Shown here piece by piece: positions 51,855 to 60,354 of a stretch of 64,000 nt of DNA. Made by a program: the position numbers and the translations under genes. The stretch lies in contig NZ_BMLK01000002.1 in assembly GCF_014645195.1 (NCBI RefSeq), forward strand, positions 62,001 to 126,000. Reading direction: 5' to 3'. Under the pieces are notes generated by a model, which was not told the origin of the DNA, searched no databases, and was given only the letters and a program-made list of their open reading frames with translations. Origin of the DNA: Novosphingobium indicum. Its GTDB lineage: Bacteria > Pseudomonadota > Alphaproteobacteria > Sphingomonadales > Sphingomonadaceae. Every line of letters starts with the position of its first letter. The first letter of the stretch is position 1.

Positions 51855-52874
51855 TCAGTTCGCCTTCGGCGGGTGCGGGTCGCCGCCGGAGAAGGCATCC
51901 GAGATCGAGCAGGCTGCCGGACCGAGAATGACGATGAACAGCGTCGGCAGGATGAACAGGATCAGCGGCACTGTCATGATCGCAGGCAGGCGAGCCGCCT
52001 TTTCCTCGGCGCGCATCATGCGCTCGTTGCGGAATTCGGCCGAGAGCACGCGCAGCGCGGAGGCAAGCGGGGTGCCGTAGCGTTCGGTCTGGATCATGGT
52101 CGTGACCACGCCCTTGACCGCGTCGAGATTGACGCGCCAGGCGAGGTTCTCGAAGGCTTTCCGGCGCTCGGTGAGGAACGACAGTTCGATCGAGGTCAGC
52201 GAGAATTCGTCGCCCAGTTCCGGATAGGCGCGGCCCAGTTCGCGGGCGACGCGCTCGAAGGCGGCGTCGACGGTCAGGCCCGCCTCGGCGCAGATCACCA
52301 ACAGGTCGAGCGCGTCGGGCAGACCCTTGCGGATCGCGTCGGTGCGCTTGTTGACCATGTTCTGGATGAAAATATCCGGGCCCTTGTAGCCGGCGCCCAC
52401 CGTTGCGGCGAAGGCCATGAACTTCTTCAGGGTGCTCCATTCCGGAAAATAGTCGATCCAGTAGATCACGAGCGCGCCCAGGCCGCCCAGCAGGATCGGC
52501 GCGACGAGGCGCGCGAAAACGACAGCGACGGCCCATTCCTTGTTGCGGATGCCGGCCTGCGCCAGCTTCTGCTGGATCGTATGGATCTGGCTGTCCTGCA
52601 GCATCTTGAAAGCGCCGAGGAAGCTGCCGATGCGGTCAGTCGTATCGTTGCGGCGAACCACGCTCTGGCGCTTGCGCGCGGTGGTGGTGATGCCGGCCTT
52701 GAGCGCTTCGCGGCGCTGGTTGAGCGCCTTGACGCGCTTGGCCATCGGGTCGGTGACCGTAACCGCGGCATAGATCGCCAGAACCATCGCGCCGGCCGCG
52801 ACGAGCGCGAGCACAGTTGCGACGAGAACGACGTCGAAGCCGAGAAGAGTGGGGCCTGCCTGCTGTTCGAACAT
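51855..52874 (-). CDS. tadC: Flp pilus assembly membrane protein TadC (type II secretion F family)
   Basis: 339 residues. An N-terminal helix, then a T2SSF domain at residues ~180-320 with CAEAGLTVDAAFERVARELG and SELIE-like SLTSIELSFLTERR, flanked by C-terminal helices (TVPLILFILPTLFIVILG). It forms the inner-membrane platform with TadB that the secretion ATPase pushes against to assemble Flp pili. Last gene of the cluster, 19 bp after tadB. Confidence 0.93.
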   Translation of the reverse strand: MFEQQAGPTLLGFDVVLVATVLALVAAGAMVLAIYAAVTVTDPMAKRVKALNQRREALKAGITTTARKRQSVVRRNDTTDRIGSFLGAFKMLQDSQIHTIQQKLAQAGIRNKEWAVAVVFARLVAPILLGGLGALVIYWIDYFPEWSTLKKFMAFAATVGAGYKGPDIFIQNMVNKRTDAIRKGLPDALDLLVICAEAGLTVDAAFERVARELGRAYPELGDEFSLTSIELSFLTERRKAFENLAWRVNLDAVKGVVTTMIQTERYGTPLASALRVLSAEFRNERMMRAEEKAARLPAIMTVPLILFILPTLFIVILGPAACSISDAFSGGDPHPPKAN

Positions 52875-52893
52875 GTTGCTTGCCTTCCCCCGG

Positions 52894-53865
52894 TCAGATC
52901 TCGAAGCTGACCATCTTGGCCATGATGAACACGCCGATGCCCATCCACACCATGCCGCCCAGACCGGCCACGATCAGGCGCTCGTCCACGAAGAAATCGC
53001 CGATGTAGCCGGGGTTGATCCACCAGATCATGCCGAACACGATGAAGGGCAGGGAGCCCACGATGTAGGCCGAGGCCTTCGATTCCGAGCTCATTGCCCG
53101 GATCTTTAGCTTCATCTGCGCCCGCTTGCGCAGCACGTCGCCCAAGTTGGCAAGCGTCTCGGCAAGGTTGCCGCCGGTCTCGCGCTGGATGGCCAGAGTG
53201 ATGCAGAAGAAGTTGAATTCGGGCATCGCGAGGCGGTCAGCGGTTTCCTGAAGGGCATCCTCCATGGTCTTGCCGATCTTGATGCGTTCGGTAACCAGCT
53301 TGAATTCCTCGCCGACCGGTCCCGGCACTTCCTGGGCGACAACGCCCAGCGTCTCCGTGACCGGAAGACCTGAGCGCAGGCCGCGCACGAGAAGATCGAT
53401 GGCATCCGCGAACTTCACGGTGAACTGGTTGTTGCGCCGCTTGATGAAATGATTGACCACCATGTGCGGCAACCCAACACCGACAGCGAGGCCGACAGCC
53501 AGCGACAGGAATGGCGCGCCGGACTTCAGGTAGAAAATGATGGTGATGAACGCGGCCAGACCCAGCGAGGCGTAGAAGTACTGGGTGATGGACCAGGACA
53601 TGCCCGTGCGGTGCAGGCGCAGGGCGAGGGCTTCCATGCGCGAGCTGGAGCCGGCAATGGTCTTGAGCCGGGGTTTGCGCGCGGCAATCGCCTTGCGCAT
53701 CTGCGCCTCGACGCGGTCCTTGGTGCTTTCCGAGTGACGAAAGCGCACGGCCCGCAGACGACGTGACGATTCCTTCGCTGCGGATGGACCGGAGAACGCC
53801 GTCCAGACGAGCACCATGACGCTCATCAGGCCCGCCGCCACCAGAATCAACTGAAGAATGTTCAT
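52894..53865 (-). CDS. tadB: Flp pilus assembly membrane protein TadB (type II secretion F family)
   Basis: 323 residues. Early helices, then a T2SSF domain with DLLVRGLRSGLPVTETLGVVAQEVP, FFCITLAIQRETGGNLAETL and final helices (AYIVGSLPFIVFGMIWW). It pairs with TadC as the pilus platform. Upstream lies only a 70-bp gap to cpaE, where the motor ATPase gene cpaF would normally be. Start ATG at 53865 with agga 8 bases upstream. Confidence 0.93.
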   Translation of the reverse strand: MNILQLILVAAGLMSVMVLVWTAFSGPSAAKESSRRLRAVRFRHSESTKDRVEAQMRKAIAARKPRLKTIAGSSSRMEALALRLHRTGMSWSITQYFYASLGLAAFITIIFYLKSGAPFLSLAVGLAVGVGLPHMVVNHFIKRRNNQFTVKFADAIDLLVRGLRSGLPVTETLGVVAQEVPGPVGEEFKLVTERIKIGKTMEDALQETADRLAMPEFNFFCITLAIQRETGGNLAETLANLGDVLRKRAQMKLKIRAMSSESKASAYIVGSLPFIVFGMIWWINPGYIGDFFVDERLIVAGLGGMVWMGIGVFIMAKMVSFEI

Positions 53866-53906
53866 CTGCTTCCTGTGCCTTTACGTCCGCGGCGCCGGTG
53901 GCGTCC

Positions 53907-53930
53907 GGAGAGGACGAACCTCTCCGAAAC
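53907..53930 (-). other. Hairpin in the cpaE-tadB junction
   Basis: cggagagg and cctctccg form an 8-bp stem with a 5-nt loop in the short gap between cpaE and tadB. There is no T run on the minus strand, so RNA processing or stability is more likely than termination. Confidence 0.4.
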
Positions 53931-53935
53931 GTCCC

Positions 53936-55201
53936 TTATTCCGCCGGTTCCGCCTTCTTCGCCTTGGACATCATCGACTTGAAGTCGAGCTTGCCGAGCA
54001 GCGATTTCTTGCCGGATGCGCTGGCGTCGGCCTCGCGCTCGGATACCTTGCGTGCCAGGTCGCGCATCGCGCCGGCGGCCTTGCTCGAACGGTTGGCGTC
54101 GACGAACGTCTGGCCCAGCTTGGCGGCCATCGACGCGGCCTTGATGTCGTAGGGGATCAGCACGTCGATGTCGGTCTCGATCGAGGCCTCGAAATCGGAG
54201 CGGCTGATCTCGGCAAGGTTCGCCTGCACCTTGTTGGCGACCACGATCACGCGGGCCTGCGGTGCATTGGCCTTGAGCCAGGAAAGCATGCGGATGGTGT
54301 CTCGCGCAGAGGCGAGAGTCAGTTCCGCTGCCAGAACCACGACGTTCACGTCGCCCATCAGCTGCGGGAAGTTGATCAGCATGTTGCGCGGCATGTCGAT
54401 GACCGTCATGTCGAACGCCTGACGGAACTCTTCTTCCAGCTGGATGAAGGCGGTGCCGTCGGTCATCAGCGGCGAATTGATCGGCGCTTCTGCAGACAGG
54501 ATCGACAGATTGTCGTTCGCGCGGATCATGGCGCGCTCGATGAACAGACCGTCGATGCGGCTCGGGTTCTCGATGGCGTCGGTAAGACCGCGGCCCGGTT
54601 CGAGATCGAGGCACAGGGCTCCGGTCCCGAAGTGGATGTCGAGGTCGAGCAGCGCGGTCGACAGCTTGTCATCGGCGCTGAACAGCCATGCCAGCGAGGT
54701 CGCCAGCGTGGAAGCACCCGTGCCGCCGCGCGTCCCGATCACGGCCGTGGAGATGTGCTCCTTGGCTGCGCTCGCATCGTGGTTCTTGGGCGAGGCGAAG
54801 ACGGCCTGCGCCTGCGAGAGCGAGTCCCGCAGCTGACCGGGCGAAAGCGGCTTCAGCAGGTAGTCGTGGATGCCGCTGGCGAGCAAGTCGCGGTAGAGGC
54901 GCACGTCGTTGACCTGCCCTACGGCGACCACGATCGTGCCGGGTTCGCAGACTTCCGCCAGCGCGTTGATGTCGTTGAGCGGATCGCCGCTTTCGGACAG
55001 GTCGACGAGCAGGATGTTGGGGCTCGCCGTGATCGATAGCGACTGGACGGCGTTGCGCAGGCCGCCCTTGTTGCACTTCTCGGGCTGCCAGCCCATTTCC
55101 ATCGCCACGGGGCGCAGGACGTCGAGCGAGGCCTCGTCGCAGATATAGGCGGCGAACTGATCGCGGCCGTTTCCGCCGCCGGATTTCCAGGGTGCGTTCA
55201 T
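53936..55201 (-). CDS. cpaE: Flp pilus localisation ATPase CpaE/TadZ
   Basis: 421 residues. N-terminal receiver-like domain (~20-130: ILLVDLSESGDPLNDINALA, GTIVVAVG, DYLLKPLSPGQL), then a ParA/MinD-like ATPase with a deviant P-loop IGTRGGTGASTLATSLAW and DLDIHFG, then VVLAAELTLASARDTIRM. TadZ/CpaE places the pilus machine at the pole. The last ~45 residues are Ala/Lys-rich. CpaD lies 3 bp upstream. Confidence 0.92.
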   Translation of the reverse strand: MNAPWKSGGGNGRDQFAAYICDEASLDVLRPVAMEMGWQPEKCNKGGLRNAVQSLSITASPNILLVDLSESGDPLNDINALAEVCEPGTIVVAVGQVNDVRLYRDLLASGIHDYLLKPLSPGQLRDSLSQAQAVFASPKNHDASAAKEHISTAVIGTRGGTGASTLATSLAWLFSADDKLSTALLDLDIHFGTGALCLDLEPGRGLTDAIENPSRIDGLFIERAMIRANDNLSILSAEAPINSPLMTDGTAFIQLEEEFRQAFDMTVIDMPRNMLINFPQLMGDVNVVVLAAELTLASARDTIRMLSWLKANAPQARVIVVANKVQANLAEISRSDFEASIETDIDVLIPYDIKAASMAAKLGQTFVDANRSSKAAGAMRDLARKVSEREADASASGKKSLLGKLDFKSMMSKAKKAEPAE

Positions 55202-55204
55202 GGC

Positions 55205-55864
55205 TTAGTTGCTCTTGCTGCCGGTTTGAGAAACGGTGTTGCCGTTGCCGGTCGGCTCGGCCTTGCGGTAGGCGCTGATCGCCTTGTTCGAGCTCATCGA
55301 CACCGTCGAGCCGGTGGTGTCCTCGCCGTTCAGCAGGTCTTCCGGATCGGCGACCATTGCAGCGAGGTTGGTGTTGGTGGCGCAGCCGTAGTTGCTGGTG
55401 AGCCCGTTGTTGGGATTGAAGTCGCTCTTGGCCGACCAGTCCGGGCAGCTCGGCACCGAAGCCTTGCTGCGCACGAGCACGATGCGGGCGGTGCCCGGCG
55501 AAAGGTATCCGCCAGTGCGCGGCGGTTCGCCGCCCAGCAGGATGCCATAGCGCGAGGCAACGGCTTCGACCGCGTTGTGCGTGGCCGCGTTCGCGTTGGG
55601 ATCGTCGACGTAGACCTTGTCGCCGTACTTCAGGCCCATGGCGTCGAACCAGCCTGCGAGACGGCCCTGTTCGCCGTAGGCGAGACCGCTGCCGCTGGTG
55701 GTGACGTCGAGCGTGTAGCTGACCTTTTCGACCACCGGCTGATGCACCGAGTACATCGACCGGTTGGTGGGAATGCCGCCGCAGCCGGAGAGGGCAAGGC
55801 CCAGCGAGATAGCGAGCGCGGCGCCGCCGAAGCGGAAAGCGTGTGCCGGTTTGGAGGAACGCAT
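55205..55864 (-). CDS. cpaD: Pilus assembly lipoprotein CpaD
   Basis: 219 residues. Signal peptide (FGGAALAISLGLALSGC) with lipobox LSGC, then SVHQPVVEKVSYTLDV, a central region with VEAVASRYGILLGG and CPDWSAKSDFNPNNGLTSNYGCATNTNLAAMVADPEDLL, typical of CpaD. It is a periplasm-facing outer-membrane lipoprotein that supports the secretin. The ATG at 55864 has an aaaggtg site 7 bases upstream; a GTG at 55882 that overlaps the cpaC stop is a second option. Confidence 0.92.
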   Translation of the reverse strand: MRSSKPAHAFRFGGAALAISLGLALSGCGGIPTNRSMYSVHQPVVEKVSYTLDVTTSGSGLAYGEQGRLAGWFDAMGLKYGDKVYVDDPNANAATHNAVEAVASRYGILLGGEPPRTGGYLSPGTARIVLVRSKASVPSCPDWSAKSDFNPNNGLTSNYGCATNTNLAAMVADPEDLLNGEDTTGSTVSMSSNKAISAYRKAEPTGNGNTVSQTGSKSN

Positions 55865-55878
55865 GGTTTTCACCTTTC

Positions 55879-57429
55879 TCACTTCAGGCTGAAGCCGGGC
55901 TTGGCGCTGTCGTCGGCAGCAGCGCGGCGCGACGATCTGGACTTGGAGGGAATGTCAGCCTTGCCGACGCTCGGGCCATCCACCGGCGAGGGTGCCTGGG
56001 TCGGCCCGGGACGCTTGCCGCCGCTGACGCCGTCATTTTCCATATTGCCCAGCAGACGCTGAAGCTCGTTGGGCGAGTTGAAGCCATCGGTGGGCAGCGC
56101 GATCTGCGAGCCGTTGACCGGATTGACGAGATAGGGCGTCACCACGATCACCAGCTCGGTCTCGCCGCGGCGGTAGCCGGTTGAGCGGAACAGCGATCCC
56201 AGGATCGGCAGGTCGCCGGCGCCGGGCATCTTCTGGATGGTGTTCGAGGTGTTGTTGCTCAGCAGGCCCGCGATCATGAAGCTCTGGCCGGAGCCGAGCT
56301 CGATCGTGGTTTCGGTGCGGCGCACGGTAAGCGCGGGCACTTCATAGCCGTTGAGGTTGACCGAGCCCTGGCTCGAAAGCTCCGAGACCTCGGGGCGGAC
56401 GCGCATCGAGATGCGGCCGTTGGCGAGAACCGTCGGCGTATAGGAGAGGCTGACACCGTACTTCTTGTACTCGACCGAGGTTGCACCGAGGCCCTGGCTG
56501 ATCGGGATCGGATATTCGCCGCCCGCGAGGAATTCCGCGGTTTCCCCCGAGAGCGCGGTGAGGTTCGGCTGGGCGAGGGTGGAAACGAGGCCCACCGTCT
56601 CGCCCGCATCGAGAGCGCCGAGGATGTTGAGGCCGAACAGCTTGCCGGCCCCGGCCAGTGTGCTGCCGGTAGTGATCGGGGCAACGCTGGTACCCGGGGC
56701 GGTCGTGCCGTCGGGATAGGTCACCGTGACGCCGTTGGACTGCGTGCCGAGCGGCATTCCGGGCGCGAAATAGGGCGAGAAGCCCGCACGGCCCTGACCG
56801 ATGCCGAACTTGAAGCCGCCGGTGCCGTCGATGGTCGTCAGGTTGGTGCTCAGGTTCTTCATCATCGAGCGGCTGACTTCGGCGATGCGCACCTGCAGGT
56901 TGACCTGCAGCGGCGTCGCCATGCGCAGACGGCTGATGACGTTGGCCTGTTCACCGACGTAGGCCTGAACCAGCCGTTCGGCTTCGGAGGCGTCTTCAGG
57001 CGTCTTGACCGTGCCCGTGAGCAGGAAGGTGTTCGAGCCCATCGTCGATACGCCGATCTTGGCCTCGGGCATTGCCAGGTTCAGCATCGAGTCGACGCTG
57101 TCGAGGTTGGACCCGACGCGGATCGTGCCGGACCAGATCACCCTGCCGCCGGAGTCGCTGGCGTAGACGGTGGTGGTGCCGCCCGCCTTGCCGAAGACGT
57201 AGAACTGGCTGCGGGACTTGACCTGGACATCGGCGACCTGGTCGTTGGCCACGAAGACATCGGTCATCGAACCGGGCACGTTGACCAGCTGGCCGTTGCC
57301 GATCGAGAGATCGATGTTCTGCGTGGGACGAACCACGGACTGCGCGGTGACCGGGGCCGAGACCGAGACTGCCAGCGGCGAGAGCGCGCAGGCGGCGGTC
57401 ATCATGGTCTTGATAAGGCGCGGTTTCAT
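55879..57429 (-). CDS. cpaC: Pilus secretin CpaC/RcpA
   Basis: 516 residues. Signal peptide (TMMTAACALSPLAVSVSAPVTAQ), an N-terminal pilus-secretin domain (QNIDLSIGNGQLVNVPGSMTDVFVAND), a BON domain (FLLTGTVKTPEDASEAERLVQAY), then the secretin core (QVNLQVRIAEVSRSMMK..; VSTLAQPNLTALSGETAEFLAGGEYPIP; SYTPTVLANGRISMRVRPEVS). It forms the outer-membrane ring through which the pilus leaves the cell. The ATG at 57429 has a gaggg site and starts the signal peptide; in-frame ATGs at 57492/57495 overlap the cpaB stop. Confidence 0.94.
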   Translation of the reverse strand: MKPRLIKTMMTAACALSPLAVSVSAPVTAQSVVRPTQNIDLSIGNGQLVNVPGSMTDVFVANDQVADVQVKSRSQFYVFGKAGGTTTVYASDSGGRVIWSGTIRVGSNLDSVDSMLNLAMPEAKIGVSTMGSNTFLLTGTVKTPEDASEAERLVQAYVGEQANVISRLRMATPLQVNLQVRIAEVSRSMMKNLSTNLTTIDGTGGFKFGIGQGRAGFSPYFAPGMPLGTQSNGVTVTYPDGTTAPGTSVAPITTGSTLAGAGKLFGLNILGALDAGETVGLVSTLAQPNLTALSGETAEFLAGGEYPIPISQGLGATSVEYKKYGVSLSYTPTVLANGRISMRVRPEVSELSSQGSVNLNGYEVPALTVRRTETTIELGSGQSFMIAGLLSNNTSNTIQKMPGAGDLPILGSLFRSTGYRRGETELVIVVTPYLVNPVNGSQIALPTDGFNSPNELQRLLGNMENDGVSGGKRPGPTQAPSPVDGPSVGKADIPSKSRSSRRAAADDSAKPGFSLK

Positions 57430-57491
57430 AGACTTGCCCTCAAAGGCGTTGAAACAGGCGGCGGAGAGACGTTTGGCGTTGCCGGTTGCCA

Positions 57492-58508
57492 TCATTTGCT
57501 CCCCACGACTTCTTCGGTGGTTTCCTTGCCGCGGGTGACACGGACGACGGGGCCGCTACGGACGGGCTGGCTCGGGCCGGAGGCGCGCTGCGTGAAGGCG
57601 GCGGTCATGGCCGGGCGGGGGCCGATTTCATTCGGCATCGCCGGGCGGCTGGAGCGCTGGAACCGGGAGACGTCGCCGCCGGTCACATACGTGGTCTTGC
57701 CCTCGATCGGCTTGTTCATGGCCTGGCGCATGAGCTGCTCTTCCTGCTCCTTGGTGGCGCCTTCGGGAACCTTGACGTCGCCGTCCGCCAGAGCGCGTTC
57801 GAACTCGGCCTGGTTGTCGGCGATGGAACGCAGCGACAGGCTGATCTCACCGATCTCCTGGGCAACCGCGACCTTCTCGGCGATGCGCGGGGTTACCTCG
57901 AGCGTGACGGTGCGGAACGCGCGGACAACGGTCTTGCCGTCCACCACGTCGTTGTCGGTAGCCTGGTCGGTGGCGAGAACGCGCATGTTGCGCAGGATCG
58001 TCTCAGCGGTGCGCAGAGGCTCGCCTTCGCCCTTGACCTGCTGGGTCAGGACGAGGTCGACATGGTCGCCAGGGAAGACGAAGCCGCCGACGCCGGTCTT
58101 GGCCGAAACGGGAATGGTAACGGCGCGCATGCCCGGGCCGAGCGCGGCGGCGAGGAACCCGCGGTCACCCGGCGCGACGAGCGCGCCCTGGGTCAGGGGC
58201 TGGCCGGCGGTGACCTGATAGCGCACCACGGTGCCGAGCAGTTTCGTCATGTCGGCTTCGCCATCGATGAAGTAGGCGTCCTTGACGAGTTCTTCCGGCC
58301 AGTCCTGGAACGAGACGGAATCGGCAGTGATGATCGTACCGACCGGCAACGCGCGCTGGGCAACGAGGACCTTGGGCCCCTTGGGTTGGACGGGCACTGC
58401 TTCCGCCTGAGGTGCCGAGGCACCGGTGAACAGCGATCGGGCAGCAAACGCCGTACCTGCTGCAACGAGCAGAGCGACGACCAGCAGCACCAGCTTCTTC
58501 TTATCCAT
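57492..58508 (-). CDS. cpaB: Flp pilus assembly protein CpaB/RcpC
   Basis: 338 residues. N-terminal helix (KKLVLLVVALLVAAGTAFAA), SAF domain (VLVAQRALPVGTIITADSV) and the RcpC/CpaB domain (GMRAVTIPVSAKTGVGGFVFPGDHVDLVL, TVTLEVTPRIAEKVAVAQEIG). It is a periplasmic part that links secretin and platform. The C-terminal ~60 residues are Arg/Pro/Ala-rich and probably disordered. The ATG at 58508 is chosen for the signal anchor. Confidence 0.93.
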   Translation of the reverse strand: MDKKKLVLLVVALLVAAGTAFAARSLFTGASAPQAEAVPVQPKGPKVLVAQRALPVGTIITADSVSFQDWPEELVKDAYFIDGEADMTKLLGTVVRYQVTAGQPLTQGALVAPGDRGFLAAALGPGMRAVTIPVSAKTGVGGFVFPGDHVDLVLTQQVKGEGEPLRTAETILRNMRVLATDQATDNDVVDGKTVVRAFRTVTLEVTPRIAEKVAVAQEIGEISLSLRSIADNQAEFERALADGDVKVPEGATKEQEEQLMRQAMNKPIEGKTTYVTGGDVSRFQRSSRPAMPNEIGPRPAMTAAFTQRASGPSQPVRSGPVVRVTRGKETTEEVVGSK

Positions 58509-58577
58509 GGCTTGATAAGCCCCCTGAGAATCCCCGAGTGGAGTGGCCACAATCGGGCAAATTGGTTAAAATCGGGT

Positions 58578-59288
58578 TCATCCCGAATGCGCCGCCAGCC
58601 TGGCCGCGCTAAGTGTCTGTTCCCCAAGCACCCACAGGCCTGCCGCGGAGATCGCGATGCCGTAGGGGATGGGAAGTCTCGATTTCTGCCGTCGGACGAT
58701 ATGGAAGAATCCGAGGGTGAAAATTACGATCAGTCCAAGGGCCGCGAGTGCCAGCGTCCAGAGCTGCGGCACGACGCTGGTAACCGCAGCCATCGTCTCG
58801 CCGTCGATCAGCGGCTTGCGCATCGCGAGCGAGAAGACGACCGCGCAGGCGCCCCAGACCCAGACCAGCGCGACCACCAGCGACAGGGCGTCGCGTACCG
58901 TCTCGCCGGGGACGCGCTTCATGTTGAAGGCGGCCATGGCGACCGACGCGCCGCCGCCGATCACGGCCATGAGCACGATGACCTGCAGGAAGCTGAGCGG
59001 CGAGAACCACAGCGCCAGCGCCGTCAGCAGTTTGACGTCGCCGCCGCCCATCTGGCGCATGACGAAAAGCACACAGGCGAAAACGAAGGTTATGGCGGCA
59101 AGCCCGAGCTGGAAGGCGACGTCCATCCACGTGAAGCCCATCGAGAGCCACCACAGCGGAGCCGCCAGGGCAATCGCACCGTTGAGCGTGTTGTCGATCT
59201 CGCGCCGGCGCAGGTCGGTGAAGGCGGCAACGAGCAGGGCGGTTGCCAATGCAGCCAGCAGTGCGTACGAAAAAATCCCGCCCGACAT
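58578..59288 (-). CDS. cpaA: Prepilin peptidase CpaA (A24 family)
   Basis: 236 residues with about seven helices. The A24 aspartates are visible: one in FTDLRRREIDNTLNG and one in MGGGDVKLLTALALWF. It cleaves the leader of Flp prepilin at the inner membrane. A C-terminal LPIPYGIAI motif is common to CpaA. First gene of the minus-strand cluster, 69 bp before cpaB. Confidence 0.93.
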   Translation of the reverse strand: MSGGIFSYALLAALATALLVAAFTDLRRREIDNTLNGAIALAAPLWWLSMGFTWMDVAFQLGLAAITFVFACVLFVMRQMGGGDVKLLTALALWFSPLSFLQVIVLMAVIGGGASVAMAAFNMKRVPGETVRDALSLVVALVWVWGACAVVFSLAMRKPLIDGETMAAVTSVVPQLWTLALAALGLIVIFTLGFFHIVRRQKSRLPIPYGIAISAAGLWVLGEQTLSAARLAAHSG

Positions 59289-59374
59289 GTGTTTGTCCCC
59301 CTAGGTAGGGGATGTGATCTACCGGGTATCGCTTACTAAAAAGTAACCAGTCGGCTGAGCATGGAATTAGCCAA

Positions 59375-60349
59375 GTGACCTCTTCCCTGTTCAGCAAGTC
59401 GCCATCGTCTGCGCGCCGGGAGATTCCTTCCGATGCGCGCGAGACGATGTGGCGCCTGCCGGACGGATTTGCCATTCGCCGCATGGACTGGCCTGCGCCG
59501 GGCGGGGCGCAGCGTGGTTCGCTGCTGTTCATGCCGGGCCGGGCGGATACTTACGAGAAGTGGCTGGAGTCGCTCGACCAGTGGCACCGCGGGGGCTGGC
59601 AGGTCTCTTCGGCTGACTGGCGCGGACAGTCCTATAGCGGTCGGCTGGGGCGCGATGCGCTGACCGGGCATATCGACGACTTCTCCACCTGGGTGGACGA
59701 CTACGCGGCGCTCTGGGCCGACTGGACAGCGCACACGCGCGGGCCGCATGTCGCGGTTGCGCATTCGATGGGCGGGCACATCGCCTTGCGGGCCGTGGCG
59801 CAAGGGCGGGTCCGACCCGATGCGCTGGTGCTCTCCGCGCCGATGCTGGGGCTGCACCCGGCCCGGGTGCCAAGCTCGCTTCTGCACCTAGTGGCACGCG
59901 CCGTTGCGGCGATCGGCGACCGCCGGCGCCCGGCCTGGAAGAACAGCGAGAAGCCGGAGGTCATCCCTCGTGCGCGTAGTCATCTGCTGACGCACGACAG
60001 CAGCCGCTACGAGGACGAAGTCTGGTGGCGCACGAAGCGGCCCGCGATCCTCATGGGCGCGGCGAGCTGGGGCTGGATCGAACGCGCATTGGCCTCGATC
60101 GGCGTGCTCGAACAGCGCGGCGTCCTCGAAGGTGTGGGCGTGCCGACGCTCATTCTGGCGACGCGGGCGGACCGGCTGGTGTCATGGCCCGCGATCCGGC
60201 GGGCGGCGGCGAGGATACCGAGGGCGGAGCTGGTCGCCTTCGGCAATGAATGTCGTCACGAGATCCTGCGCGAAGTCGATCCGGTACGCGACCGGGCGAT
60301 GAATGCCATCGGGGAGTTTCTTGATCGCGTCGTTCCCGCTAGGGGCTGA
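59375..60349 (+). CDS. Alpha/beta hydrolase (lysophospholipase-like)
   Basis: 324 residues. Serine hydrolase fold: oxyanion region FMPGRADTYEKWLESLD, nucleophile Ser in VAHSMGGHIALRA, later acid region LILATRADRLV and His in ECRHEILRE. It resembles PldB/lysophospholipase L2-type hydrolases; the natural substrate is unknown. The start is GTG at 59375, since the upstream ATG at 59361 runs into a stop. It is divergent from cpaA and followed by the flavoprotein gene 5 bp later. Confidence 0.87.
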   Translation: MTSSLFSKSPSSARREIPSDARETMWRLPDGFAIRRMDWPAPGGAQRGSLLFMPGRADTYEKWLESLDQWHRGGWQVSSADWRGQSYSGRLGRDALTGHIDDFSTWVDDYAALWADWTAHTRGPHVAVAHSMGGHIALRAVAQGRVRPDALVLSAPMLGLHPARVPSSLLHLVARAVAAIGDRRRPAWKNSEKPEVIPRARSHLLTHDSSRYEDEVWWRTKRPAILMGAASWGWIERALASIGVLEQRGVLEGVGVPTLILATRADRLVSWPAIRRAAARIPRAELVAFGNECRHEILREVDPVRDRAMNAIGEFLDRVVPARG

Positions 60350-60354
60350 GCGCG

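Noticed and set aside
57486..59339. A 617-codon plus-strand frame opposite cpaA and cpaB
   Set aside because: Spans two genuine minus-strand genes and has no recognisable domain.
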